From NCBI GenBank assembly GCA_028023455.1, contig JAQFVV010012489.1, forward strand, positions 3,537,881 to 3,601,880: a stretch of DNA of 64,000 nucleotides. The letters are read 5' to 3'. This stretch comes from Epiperipatus broadwayi. Lineage: Eukaryota; Onychophora; Udeonychophora; Euonychophora; Peripatidae. This document shows positions 27,329-42,112 of the stretch, piece after piece (within the stretch, counting starts at the first letter, position 1; each line of letters opens with the position of its first letter). The notes under the pieces are model-generated. The model was not told where the DNA came from. It saw nothing but the letters and a program-made list of their open reading frames with translations, and searched no databases. A program made the translations under genes and the position numbers.

Positions 27329-27790
27329 TTAGAAATCTAAAAATAAACTTTGTGTTCTTCATTTATAACATTAGACTGTTTTTTTTTTAATAATGAAATC
27401 TAAAAATAAAACTTGGCTTGTTTAATATATAGTGCAATTATATATATATATTACTTTTTAAAAGGAAAGCAAAAATAAACCTTGGTTTTTTTATTTAGAC
27501 TTCTTGAAATAATCAAGTGCCTACATTTTGTTTTATGTTTAATTGATTCTTTAAAACCTGTATTACAATAGAGAAATTGTTTTACTTTTTAGAAATTAAT
27601 CTAAAAATATACTTTATGTTTATGTTCTAAAAATAAACTTTATGTCCGTCATTTGTATTGGTTAGAATGTTTTTTTGTGTTAAAGAAATCTAAAAATATA
27701 ACTTGTCTTATTTATAAAACTGTTTTTTTACTTTTTTTAAAAATTATGTAAAAAATAAATCTTGTGTTTTTTTATTTAGATCAAAGTTAT
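27329..27790 (+). repeat. Degenerate tandem minisatellite around 'ctaaaaataaact'
   Basis: The word 'gaaatctaaaaataaa' and variants recur at about 27335, 27397, 27465, 27600, 27630, 27690 and 27745, separated by T-rich and 'catttataa'-like segments. Spacing is irregular (tens of bases up to ~130), so this is an old, diverged tandem array. SINE copy 2 sits at its left edge. Confidence 0.5.
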
Positions 27791-28704
27791 TGACTTGTTT
27801 AATTCTATATGTTATTGTTTAAAATAATTATGGGTTTAAAGGTTTCTATCATAAAATAAATGTTAGTAAAGAAACCTGCATTGATATTTTTGAAGGCACA
27901 GTGCTCTTTAATATTTTTGCATGCAAATTAACTGTATCAAATATAGGTCAGTCACTATGTTACAGAAAAGAAAGAAAGATGCAAAGGAAAGAGGAATTTA
28001 GATTTGTAATTGTTTTGCTTTTATATATCTGCTGTTGTTTCCAAGCCAGTTCATTTTTAGTTGGATTGTTTTATTTGTTTTATTGTAATTTGTATTGAAT
28101 AATAATAAAAAGGATTTCTTAGATAAAAAATTTTAAAATTTTAGCTGACAATGTTTTTTTGATTTTTAGTATTGTTTTCGTAAAACTCCTCAATTCTGTT
28201 TTTTATGACATTTACAAAACCAAATAAGAATTTAAAAATATAAATAATCATAAAAATTTCAAACAAAGCTTACAATTACAAGCAATAAGAGATTGTTTGA
28301 AATTTTACATTTAATTGTCCTGTATGGATTATCACAGTAGGTATAAAGTCTGACATGAGATCAGAAAGTTCCAGGATTGATTTCTGGTAATTCCAGGTCT
28401 GTTGTTCAACTTTCTTATGAACTCCCAAGCAATGAAGCCATCTGCCTTTTTTATACACTTAATTTATAAATTATTTTGTAAGACAATATTAAGTATTAGG
28501 AGAAATAAATTTTCAAAGAAAACTTATAATAAACTATACCCCCCCCCCTTTAATTTTTCAAAAGCAAAGATGAAATTGAAAACATAAATAATAAAAGTTT
28601 CAACAAACCTGTCAATTACTAGTAATTTGAGATTTTAAATTATACATTGAATTTATCAGAAATATTATCAAAATCACTTTTCTTTATTTGGCTGTAATAT
28701 CTTA
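27791..28704. other. AT-rich DNA, unassigned
   Basis: No recognised gene. A minus-strand frame at 28276-28458 has reasonable amino-acid composition ('KVEQQTWNYQKSILEL') but no family I know. A C9 run lies near 28540. Confidence 0.35.
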
Positions 28705-28868
28705 TATAAATACAATTTATTCAAACAACTTCAACACTTTAAGAGATTAAAGTGGACTGGCTCTGAAGAAGACTGCAGGACAGTCGAAACATAGGTGTAT
28801 GTATATATGTACAAATAAAGGGTTTTGCTAAACAATGTTCAAAATTGTTTGAATAAATTGTATTTATA
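28705..28868 (+). mobile_element. Inverted-repeat cassette with hammerhead-like hairpin core
   Basis: A perfect 24-bp inverted repeat (28705-28728 with 28845-28868) encloses ~115 bp. Inside, CTGAAGA (28763-28769) is followed by an A, a 5-bp stem GACTG/CAGTC with a 5-base loop, and GAAAC (28786-28790). CTGANGA-hairpin-GAAA is the core layout of a hammerhead ribozyme, a motif known to occur in PLE terminal regions. A short helix ACATA/TATGT ending before a GTA triplet could act as stem III (28788-28811). No convincing stem I was found and the extra A departs from consensus, so catalysis is doubtful. An AATAAA follows near 28814. Likely a non-autonomous PLE terminus or relic. Confidence 0.6.
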
Positions 28869-29250
28869 TTGAATTTATCAATTAATATTTTCAGTCAAAA
28901 TTACACATGATTAAGATAAATCCCTTTCCCAAATAAAAACAATCTTAAATTTATTAATTACTTATTCCAGTATTGTTTTACAAATTCATCACAATGTTTA
29001 AAGTATCAAAAGATGTAAAATCAAATGCAGATACCCGAGTCCATTGCTATGTAAATTTTTATAACAACACAATAATGCATGACTTAAAGACAAAGTATTA
29101 TTTTAGAAATCATAAATATATTCTAAAGATATCTTTGAAAATTATTAATGAGATTTTACTAACACAACTGAAAATTTTAAAAAATAAATATGTGGCTCAG
29201 AGTCTCTTTAAATATTATTCTGACCATTGAACATTTTTCTCCAACGAATG

Positions 29251-29292
<42 letters not shown>

Positions 29293-31821
29293 AATAAGCA
29301 TTAAATACTAAAAGATAAGTGTAGTGAGGAAAATTCTTTCAAACAGAGTAGCAGAAATATAAAAATAAATATTATGTAGCTACTATATGTTTGAGTATTT
29401 AAGTCTGTTAAAAAGTAGAAACTACAGTTTGATAAAGAAATTTAATAAAAATATTGCATTTCACTAAGTATAATGGAAGTATTTCAACATTGTTGTTCTT
29501 TATTTTGGAAGTATAAAGATGTTGATAATTTAGATATTAACTCTCTTACTTAACACAAATCAAATATTCACTTTATAAAAACAGATTAATAACTTTTATC
29601 AAATTCATTTATTTATAAGTTCTTTATAATTGAGTAGTAATAATAATAAGTCAGATGTCACATGACTTATATATAGCTTGCAGTTTCATAAAAAGAACTG
29701 AAAGTAGACAGGCAATAAGAAAAAAAAATGAAGATAACATTTTACAATGATTATACAAACCAATCTGTAAATCAAAAACACAAACATATAAATAACATGG
29801 TAATTTTATATTCTATTTGTTTGGCACGTATATTTGTGTGTGTTTTTTTTTAATTTTAGAAGAAAATTTTTCTTTCTGAAAATTATCAACATCATTTATT
29901 ACAGTTATTCATTATATCTTAATGAAATCAAATCAAAAGAATATTCTCAATTACAATTACTTTGAAATAATCTTTGAAACATTAATGAGGTTTTTTGATA
30001 ATTTATCAAAAAAAACATTAATGAACAATACATGACATAAAACAGACTAAAATTTACTATAAACACTTTTTAAGAAAAAAAAAAGTAGTAGTGTACACAT
30101 ATTTTTTATATTCAAATTAGTAATGGTGTGGTCTTATAATTTAAAAATCAAATCGTCACATTTGAAAAGTTAAAAATATACAGATTGGTTTAATAATTTT
30201 ACCATCTGTTTTATAAATAATATAAAACACTCTTAAATAAAACATATCTTGTTGGAATTTGAAGAAAAACTTTTTCTTTTTATAAAAATGGTAGTACAAA
30301 ATAGTTAATATTTTCTTTGATTTGTATAAAGATATAGAAATAAATTGGGGAATAAGAAACAATAATTATGAATAAATGTTTGCTTTCTTTTATTCATCAC
30401 AAATAATTATGAAGTCCTGCAGGGTGGTTAAAATAAAAACAAGTCAAAAATACTGTATCTGGAGAGCTGTCTCATAAAATGGGAAAACCCTACCAAAAAA
30501 AACTTATTTTATTTATTTGGTTTATAAATGCAGGGGGGATGGGAGGTGGGGGGTTTCCTCGTCACGTAACAAAACAAATCACATAATTTAATATTAAAAA
30601 AATCTGAAATATTCTTTTTTTTTTAATTTATATAATTGTTTTTGTTAAATAAGTATAAATATTCGGATGCAAAAAAGATTTTATTACTATTATTTTCCAA
30701 TTAAAAAAATTGTTATTACCTATCTGAAATCATATTTTAAATATAAACATTTAAAAGCCAATCAACTTTGAATTAAGCTGAAATATTCATCCTGAAAAAA
30801 AATACCTTACGTTGGTTATTTCATAATTATCAAATTAGATAGAATAGTCTTTTAAGTAGCCTACTACTGAGCAAAAATCTCTCAAATTATCCCTCAAGAA
30901 AGAACAATAAAGAAACAAATTTTGCTCGTCAAGTTTATCAATTACAGGATGGTGGGGTTTTGAGTAATTTTCCAGCCGTGCTTTATAATTTATCTTGGAA
31001 TAGATTAATATCAATTCAACGATCAGATTGTTGGATAAATTTTGATTTCGTTTCCAGAAAAATAAAGCTAAAAAACTATGGAATAATTTTTAAAGATTAC
31101 TTGACTTGGCTGAATGTTCTACCAATGCTCCAGAAAACCCTTCATATGACAAAGAAATATGACGGACTTTTTTTCCCTAAACAGATGAAAAACAATTAAA
31201 GCTAATAAATTAAAACACGTTCTTCTCAGATTTTAAATGTTATTTGAATGAACATCCATTTAAAATAAATACTTTATTACTTTTAAAAGAGTAAATAATC
31301 TTGCGTGAAGATCTTACAATATTGTAACACCGAAACGGATATATTTTTTTAAAATTAATAATCTGGGGATGGATTCAGAAACATTTAGTCCTAGAGTTCA
31401 TCAGTCTGAACCACTTTATTAAATTCCAAAATTTTTTTACAAATTATTTTTTAAAATAAATGTCTATCATTTTCTGTAAAAAAAATAATTTTCTACTGTC
31501 CTCAAATTCTTTTAATTAAAGATTAAATCTTTTTTTTTTTTGGAAACTGAGGTTCACTGTTTCCTAGGTAATTGTAAATAGTGTGCGTTTACTTTACATA
31601 TTAGAGTGTACTGTTACAATTTTTGAAATTGCGAATATTATTTATAATTATGTTTTTAATATTAAATGATGCAAAAGCTTTTTAAAAATAATGTGATTTT
31701 AGAATATAAATTAAACTTTCAAAACTTGTTTTTGAAGTCTATTAATATATATATATATATATCTTCTAAATCTTTCTCCTTAAAATCTAATCATCACAAT
31801 ATATAAAAATAAAGATGTTAT
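28869..31821. other. AT-rich DNA without recognised gene
   Basis: A (TA)n tract lies at 29253-29290. Short frames at 28973-29230 and 30960-31199 are open but match nothing I recognise. The rest is AT-rich non-coding sequence. Confidence 0.4.
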
Positions 31822-31948
31822 ATGGATGGATGAAGTAAGAAAGTGCGCAGGGGTAATGTGGAGAAGAGAAGCTAAAGATCGGAGAAGATGGATTGAACTT
31901 GGAGAGATCTTCATCCTGCAGTGGATTGATAATAGTTGATGATGATAT
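31822..31948 (+). pseudogene. RTE-like LINE 3' tail fragment
   Basis: The plus strand reads 'DEVRKCAGVMWRREAKDRR' and then 'WIELGEIFILQWIDN', the C-terminal signature of RTE-clade reverse transcriptases, followed by a short (TGA)n tail near 31937. Only the last ~40 codons are present; such 5' truncation is normal for LINE insertions. Confidence 0.75.
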
Positions 31949-34737
<2,789 letters not shown>

Positions 34738-34865
34738 GAGAATTTATTTTGTTTTACTATCTATTTTATTTTATTTATTTATTTTTATTTATTTATTTTT
34801 TCTTTATCACTTTTTTTTCTCTTTTTGGTTTTATTTGTGTTGTTTCCATTATCTTTGTGGGTAAC

Positions 34866-37616
34866 ATGGTAGGCCTTTCTTGTTTTTACATGAATGTCAG
34901 AGGTATGAGGACTAAATGTGTTCAAATTAAACAATTTTTTGAAACAGAACATTTTGATCTTATTTTACTTACAGAAACTTGGTTGAATCAACAATTTCCT
35001 GATTGTTCTTTTCTTGATGATAGATTCAGTATTTTGCGAACTGACAGATCTATGGATAATATTTCTCGAGGTGGTGGTACTCTGATTGCTCTTCATAAAG
35101 ATGTTTTTTATAAAGAACTTTCTTTTTCTTCTTCTTTTTGTGAATCTACATGGTGTGAAATTACTTTAAATCACAATTTTAAATTTATTTTAGGTAATGT
35201 TTATCTCAAACCCACTTTGTCATTGTTGGAGTTTGATTATTTTTTGACATCACTTGAAGATTTTCTGGTTGGCTATGATAATGTTATTATTACTGGGGAT
35301 TTAAATATTCCAGATTTATATCAGGGTAGAATTACTACACACTTTTCTTTTTTGTCTTCTAAAGCTTCTAGAATGTTACAGTTCTGTAAATTTTTAGGAC
35401 TCAAGCAATATAACCCATTTGTTAATTCCTTTCATCGTACTTTGGATTATATTTTATGTAGTTCAACAGTAGTTAGTAATTTTCAAGTTGTCTCTGTTGA
35501 TTTTCCTATTGATGCTCATCATCCACCTTTTGAGTTTTATATTAACGTTTGTCACTCAAAGATTAATTTTTCTAATATTTCAAGAAAGGATTATGGGAAG
35601 GGTAATTATTTTGATTTTTGTAGAAACTTTTCTAAAGTTAATTGGAATTTTTTGTATTCTTTTAATGATGTAAATCATTGCTTGGATGAGTTTTTAAAGA
35701 TTCTTAATGGTTTTATTGATTTGTATATTCCCAATAAGCGACCTTTTTATAAGGGTTTTCCTCGTTGGTTTTCATGCGATCTTATTAAAATTATTAAAAG
35801 GAAGTCTTATCATCGTAGACTTTATTTTAAAACACAGAATATCTTTTTTTATAATAATTTTATTAATTTCAGAAGATTGGTGAAGCATGTTTATAAAAGA
35901 GATTTGAAGAATTATATTAGAAGAATTGAGGTTAATATTTCATCTAACCCTAAAGAATTTTGGGATTTCATTAAAAAGTCTGGTTTGGGTAGAAAAAAGG
36001 TTCAAGCTACTCATGGTTTCACTTTAAGTGCAAATGACTTTTCAAAACATTTTGCTGATGTATATTCATCACATGATGCAATATCTTCAAATATTGCATT
36101 ATTTTGTAATTCTTCAACTGTTCATTGTATGATTGACCATATTTCTAAGGATGATGTTGTTATGGCTATTAAGCGACTTAAAATTCATTCTAGTTTGGGA
36201 AATGATAATATTCCTTCATTTATTTACAAAGGGCTAGCTGAATTTATTGCAGTTCCTCTTGCATTTATTTTTAATTTATCACTGAATTCTTGTGTTTTTC
36301 CTAATATGCTTAAGTGTGCCAAAATGGTCCCAATTTTTAAGAATGGTTCACGTGATTGTCTTAATAACTATAGACCTATTTCTGTTTTACATACTATTGC
36401 TAGAATTTTTGAGAGGTGTGTTTATAATAAAATTATTTTAGATGTTAGTAAACTCATTTCTTCTTCACAGCATGGTTTTATACCTAATAGATCCGTAGAA
36501 ACTAATTTGTTAACAATTTATGATCATATAGCTCATGCAATTGAGGACCAGCAGAGACTTGATGTTGTTTATTTTGATTTATCAAAAGCTTTTGATAAAG
36601 TAGACCACAGTATTCTTCTTCGCAAATTATATCAAATGGGTTTTTCTACTAAGCTTGTTTATTGGTTTCAATCCTTTCTTCATGGTCGTACTGCATATAT
36701 TAAATTTAATAATACTATTTCATCTAAGTTTAAATGTAATTTTGGAGTTCCTCAGGGTAGTATTTTAGCACCTATGCTTTTTAACATTTATATGAATGAC
36801 CTTAAGGATTGCTTAAAATCTTCTTATCTTTTGTGCTATGCAGATGACTGTAAAATCTTTAGAAGAATCACATCTGTGTTTGATTGCACTCTTCTTCAAA
36901 AGGATATAGATAATTTTAGTGCTTGGTGTGATTTAAATAATATGATTGTTAATTTCAGTAAATGTTCCTTAGTCTCGTATTCTAAAAAATCTGAAGTTTT
37001 GCATTTTTCTTATTTTATTAATTGTCACAAAATTATTTCTGTTGAATCCCAAAAAGATTTGGGAGTTATATTTTCTAGTAATGGATCCTTTCTTCCTCAT
37101 TTGGAAATGATTATTGGTAAAGCTTTAAAAATTATAGGTACTATTCTAAGGTTTGGTCATCATTTCAGTGGTGATACAAAATTTAAATTATTTTTATCAT
37201 TGGTTCTTCCCATCATTGAATATTGTTCAGTCATTTGGAATCCTAGCTCTAAACAGGGATGTAACTTATTACAATCAGTGAGTAATAAGTTTTTTAAATA
37301 TGTTTCTTTGGGAAATAAAACTGTTGTTCATCTTTCTTCTAGAAGACAATATAGAGATCTTAAATATCTTTATAAACTTGTTAATAAAATAGTTCTTTTA
37401 TCTGACACAATTTCTACTGTTGTAATTAGATCTCATGTGCATGATACTCGGTCTGCTTCTGTTTGTTACATTAAAACTTGTCATTCCAATGTTCTTAGAT
37501 TTTCTCCTTTATTTAGACTGCCATATTTATATAATCAGATTTGTAGTAATAATAATTACTTCAATTTAGATTATAATCAATTTTGTAATGTTATTAAATT
37601 TAAATGTCATATTTGA
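34866..37616 (+). CDS. LINE 1 ORF2, endonuclease-reverse transcriptase, intact
   Basis: The frame is open from 34749 (955 codons), but the first ~39 residues are an unlikely Phe/Ile/Leu run from T-rich spacer, so the ATG at 34866 (916 codons) is preferred. The N-terminal endonuclease shows 'MNVRGMRTK', 'LLTETWLN', 'GDLNIPD' (near 35298), 'LDYIL' and 'DAHHPP', covering the catalytic Asn, Glu, Asp/Asn and His positions of the APE-like fold. The reverse transcriptase shows 'YFDLSKAFDKVDH' (motif A), 'GVPQGSILAPMLF' (motif B) and 'CYADDCKIF' (motif C, YADD at 36837-36848), then a thumb and C-terminal region typical of Jockey/CR1 proteins. It would nick the target and prime reverse transcription there. 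All key residues appear present, with no stop or frameshift, so it may encode an active enzyme. Confidence 0.9.
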   Translation: MVGLSCFYMNVRGMRTKCVQIKQFFETEHFDLILLTETWLNQQFPDCSFLDDRFSILRTDRSMDNISRGGGTLIALHKDVFYKELSFSSSFCESTWCEITLNHNFKFILGNVYLKPTLSLLEFDYFLTSLEDFLVGYDNVIITGDLNIPDLYQGRITTHFSFLSSKASRMLQFCKFLGLKQYNPFVNSFHRTLDYILCSSTVVSNFQVVSVDFPIDAHHPPFEFYINVCHSKINFSNISRKDYGKGNYFDFCRNFSKVNWNFLYSFNDVNHCLDEFLKILNGFIDLYIPNKRPFYKGFPRWFSCDLIKIIKRKSYHRRLYFKTQNIFFYNNFINFRRLVKHVYKRDLKNYIRRIEVNISSNPKEFWDFIKKSGLGRKKVQATHGFTLSANDFSKHFADVYSSHDAISSNIALFCNSSTVHCMIDHISKDDVVMAIKRLKIHSSLGNDNIPSFIYKGLAEFIAVPLAFIFNLSLNSCVFPNMLKCAKMVPIFKNGSRDCLNNYRPISVLHTIARIFERCVYNKIILDVSKLISSSQHGFIPNRSVETNLLTIYDHIAHAIEDQQRLDVVYFDLSKAFDKVDHSILLRKLYQMGFSTKLVYWFQSFLHGRTAYIKFNNTISSKFKCNFGVPQGSILAPMLFNIYMNDLKDCLKSSYLLCYADDCKIFRRITSVFDCTLLQKDIDNFSAWCDLNNMIVNFSKCSLVSYSKKSEVLHFSYFINCHKIISVESQKDLGVIFSSNGSFLPHLEMIIGKALKIIGTILRFGHHFSGDTKFKLFLSLVLPIIEYCSVIWNPSSKQGCNLLQSVSNKFFKYVSLGNKTVVHLSSRRQYRDLKYLYKLVNKIVLLSDTISTVVIRSHVHDTRSASVCYIKTCHSNVLRFSPLFRLPYLYNQICSNNNYFNLDYNQFCNVIKFKCHI

Positions 37617-37949
37617 TTGGTTTAACTTGATTTTGTTTATATATATATATATGTTAAATTGTTTTATTATTATTATTATTATTTTGTTACGTGCTTTATA
37701 TTTATCCCTTTTATTTATTTGTTATTATTAATGTTTTAATAATAATTGTTTATATGCTGATATTTAATTTTACTTTAGATTTTTAAATGTGTTAATTATC
37801 TTTTATTGAAATATGGCACATAATTATATTAATAATTTGTCATTTAAACTCATTTATGTATTTATATATTTGTTATGGTGCAATACTGTAATTGGCTTTA
37901 TGCTGTAGTTTTGTACGGTAAATAAATGAATTGAATTGAATTGAATTGA

Positions 37950-37952
<3 letters not shown>
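37617..37952 (+). other. LINE 1 3' untranslated region and TTGAA tail
   Basis: A non-coding, T-rich segment ends in AATAAA-like sequence (about 37921) and about five TTGAA/TGAAT units. Short pentameric tails instead of poly(A) are common in Jockey/CR1-group LINEs. An (ATT) run of about five units lies within it near 37666. Confidence 0.75.

Positions 37953-38005
<53 letters not shown>
37951..38005. repeat. (ATT)n microsatellite bordering LINE 1 on its 3' side
   Basis: About 18 ATT units follow the LINE tail in the same orientation as the upstream array. A short 'atagcatt' junction then changes the phase to AAT. Confidence 0.95.
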
Positions 38006-38006
<1 letters not shown>

Positions 38007-38011
38007 GCATT

Positions 38012-38142
<131 letters not shown>

Positions 38143-39920
38143 GCACCAATGGTAGTTCAGCTGGATTTTGAAAGTGCTTTTGACTCTGTCCCAATAGAAA
38201 CATTATTGAACCAGCTAAAAAAACACAGATACCTAAAACAATATTATATACAATAGGCAATTTGCTTCTAAATAGAGAAATACACATCACGCTCAATGGG
38301 AAATCCACATCATCATTCAATTCCACAAGGTTCTCCACTAAGCACACTGCTATTTACCTTTTATTTAAATCCACTACTAGAGCAAATAAATAAAAAAATT
38401 TCAAGGAATTCAAATACCAAATACTAATACATACATTCCCTGCATAGCTTATATGGATGATGTCACAGTGTTTCTAAACTCAAAAAAGCAAATACATATA
38501 CTACAGGCAATAATAGAAGAATACACAAAAAAGTTCAAATTAAAAATTAACATCAATAAGTCAGCAGCATGGTCAATATACACAGGCAAAACAGACACAC
38601 AAGTTTATCAAGGTAAGCCCAGTAATTTCCTGGGTTTTCCTTTCCACTTGGGAATGAGCCAGATGAGAAGGAATATACAAAATAAACTCAAGTTCGAAGC
38701 AGAAAGAATCATAATGTCACTCTCCAGATCATATCTCTCACTCTATGCAAAAGTGTCACTATTTAATCAACTTATAATGACCAAAATAACTTACTACCTG
38801 CCAATAATTACTTTTACAAAACAATTTACAAAGTCAATTAACTCACTCTGTAATAAACTATTATGGAATAGAAAAATAGTAGCAATTTCTTTAAAGCAAC
38901 TTAACCAACCAACAAAATGGAACGGCCTTGGACTGCATGCTATACATACTTTCTACACACAAAAAACAGTAAATCTACTGATTACCATATTTAGACATTT
39001 TCCAAACATAGAACCAAAAGTGGAAATCACACCAACGGACTGACCCCCACCCATGGACAATTATATAAATACACTATTGACAAGTATTAAAAACATTAAA
39101 GATAAAATAGCACTGAAGAACCCAATTAAATATACTTATTGGCAAATTCATGATTTTCTAACTCAAAGCCAAGAAAACAACAATAGGCTAACAGTACTAG
39201 GAATAAATAATAGTCAATTACTCAAAAAGTACAAAACCTGGTATTTACAACCTAAATTATTTGACTTCATCCTCAAATTGAATTTAAATGCACTACCTAC
39301 AGCACATTTCATTTGGTTCAGAAGATTTTACCTAAATGTTGATCCAATGTGTGCTTTATGTCACTGGGAAGAAGAAACACAAGAACATTTAATATATCAC
39401 TGTAAAGGCTTAGAAAAAGTCAGACAATTGATGGTGAATAATTATAGGAAAAGGGAAACCACAATAGAAAAAATGCTAAAAGCTTTCAATGAAAATAAAA
39501 TACATATAATATGTGCAGCAACTTTCAGTATATATGCCTTATGGTGTACCAGATGTGCTATCACTTTAGGAAACAATCCAAGAAGACATCCTAACCCATA
39601 TCACAACAAACTAGAAAATCTTAAGGAAAGGAACAATCTTCTAGCACCACTAGACATTTATGCTGCCACTTGGTCTCTATTTAAATAAAAGCAGCCTTAT
39701 AATGGATTGACCAAATACAACCTCAGAAAAATGGAAAACTGAAATGAACTCATAATAAGAACTGAAATATCTAAAAGGTGTGAATAACAAAAGACTCTAA
39801 TGGTTAAAAAAAAAAGTATATTTTCTGTTTCAAGATGTATCCTAGTATATGATGTTTGATACAATGTATTACTTAATAAGAATGTAACCTTTTTTTTGCC
39901 TAATAAAGTTTGCTTTGAAA
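38143..39920 (+). pseudogene. LINE 2: 5'-truncated Tx1/L1-like retrotransposon in (AAT)n
   Basis: The fragment starts inside the RT palm: 'QLDFESAFDSVPIETLL' (motif A) near 38160, 'SIPQGSPLSTLLF' (motif B) near 38320 and 'CIAYMDDVTVF' (motif C, YMDD at 38450-38461). The C-terminal half includes 'LLWNRKIVAI' and 'WNGLGLHAI', typical of Tx1/L1 thumbs, and a zinc-binding C-x2-C-x8-H-x4-C motif ('CALCHWEEETQEHLIYHC'). No PD-(D/E)XK endonuclease follows it, which argues against the R2/R4 clades. There are at least two frameshifts before the YMDD, one of them in an A7 run near 38395, and one in-frame TGA at 39041-39043, after which the same frame continues to 39688. The 3' UTR ends in AATAAA (39902-39907), then 'gtttgctttgaaata', then TAA repeats. 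AAT arrays border it on both sides. Confidence 0.8.
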
Positions 39921-40318
<398 letters not shown>

Positions 40319-41754
40319 TGTTTGAATCATCACATTCATCATATATTCAATTTTTGGTCTGTTATAAAAGAGAAAATATTTAAATACCTATTTTAAAATA
40401 TTAACATATTTTAAAATTATTTCTCCACCAATCTGATTATATTAAAATAAATGTTAAGTATAAAAAAAATATAATAAATAAATAAATAAATAATGCAAAT
40501 ATATATTTTAGAGTATTAAATACCCAAACTTCTAATAATTATCTTATCAATTTCAATGACAATAAATTTAGACACTCATTAAGTTGAATAATTTATGAAT
40601 TCCTTCTTGTAAATTAACTTGGTATTTCTGACTATAGTATTATCTGCTATTAATAGTCTTGAATGTTTGACTTTTATTGGATAATTAAGTCCAAATAGTT
40701 ATAATATTTTTATGTTATATGAAAGATAGTCTGTAATCCTGGTATTGTTTATGATGCTGGATTTGCTAATGACTTTCTAGGCAGACAATTTAGTGAGTCT
40801 GTTCCCAGAACAGGATGTGAAGTAATAAAACAGGATACACACCATTATTTTAAAGCTTATTTCTTTGAGATTTCCAAAGTCTTATTCTTTAATATCTGAG
40901 GAATCAAAAATATTAAGGGCATTGATGATCACAGCTCTAATAGTCTACAGCTAGAAATCTTATAGAGTATAGACCATAACAGGTTCTACATGAGAACTCT
41001 TAGCTTTGGCTGGAAAATGTATTAAAATTCTTTTTTAAATTATAAATTAACATCTTTATATTTTAATTGTGTTTAATATTAAAATCAGCTATTAACAGCT
41101 GCCACTAGTAAGAATGTTGCTGTTAGATTTTATTTTTGATTTCAACTCATGGGAATATTTTCAACTGAAGTTCAACTCATTTACCTAGTATTAGCTTGAC
41201 AATTTCTGAAAAACACTTTCATAATTCTCTTATAGGTAATCTATCTATTGATCAAGTATTCCAAAACTTCAAAGTCAGCTTTGACATTTCTTTAGGGTAT
41301 TGTTTGGTAAACAATTTAAAATTTTTAATTTTGTTCCCCAAATGAGTTAATTATTTCATCTTATTAAAACCAGCTGTCTTTCATAACAAACATTTTTTTT
41401 AAAATATCATAAAATTTTAAGCAATTACTTTTGCCTTAGCATTTAATAATAATTCAATGCATATTTTAGGACTGCCATTCCAACACTCTAATACTTTGAT
41501 TCTGTATATTTAAAAATCTGCCATTTTATGAATCAAACTTTATTTTAAATAACATATTCTATCAGTATTCACAAAAACTGCAATGTATCTTCATAATTAA
41601 AATATTATGGTTTGATTCAGCATTATTTAAGAGCACACAGGTCACAAAATGTACATATATGTAGAATTTTCATTTATTGTTTACTGTTTTTTTTAATTTA
41701 AATTTTATACAGCCATTAATAATTTCAACTATATAAAAAACTCCCCATCCACTG
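40319..41754. other. AT-rich DNA without recognised feature
   Basis: Nothing identifiable beyond a short (AAAT)n run near 40475-40492. Confidence 0.4.
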
Positions 41755-42112
41755 AAGAGCACTACAGAAGCTTCAGGCCATGCAATGAAACATAGACAGA
41801 TGTATATTATGCATTACAAAAAAAATGAAATACATGGGGGAGAGATTAAGCATGTTAAATGGCATCATTGAAGGAATTATGAGACTGAAGTGGAATTGAG
41901 ATAGACATATGCCTATGGAAATTGATAATATATGGGCAGTTGAAATCATAAACTAGATTCCAAGAGAATATAAAATACCAAGAAAAAACAACATGTGAGA
42001 TAAATGGATGAGACAGGAGAGATACTAGAGATCAGAGAAGATGAATTAAATGTGAATAGATCTTCATTCTACAGTGGATTGATAATGGTTTGAGAATGAT
42101 GATGATAAATTA
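41755..42112 (+). pseudogene. RTE-like LINE 3' fragment
   Basis: Pieces in several frames follow the RTE C-terminal order: 'LQKLQAM' and 'DRCILCITKKMKY' (about 41770-41830), 'IIEGIMRLKWN' (about 41865), a decayed form of the 'WRRWTELGE' block near 42030, and a (GAT)n tail near 42096. It is a degraded copy of the same group as 31.8 and 47.1 kb. Confidence 0.65.

Noticed and set aside
28705-28868. Definitely active hammerhead ribozyme
   Set aside because: Core motif and stem II are present, but an extra A precedes stem II and no good stem I could be drawn, so only hammerhead-like is claimed.
34749-34865. ORF2 start at the first Met of the open frame
   Set aside because: The first ~39 residues are a Phe/Ile/Leu run from T-rich spacer; the ATG at 34866 sits just before the conserved endonuclease start.
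38143-39920. Assignment of LINE 2 to the R4/Dong clade because of its TAA flanks
   Set aside because: The C-terminus after the CCHC motif lacks a PD-(D/E)XK nuclease and the thumb resembles Tx1/L1; target preference alone is not enough.
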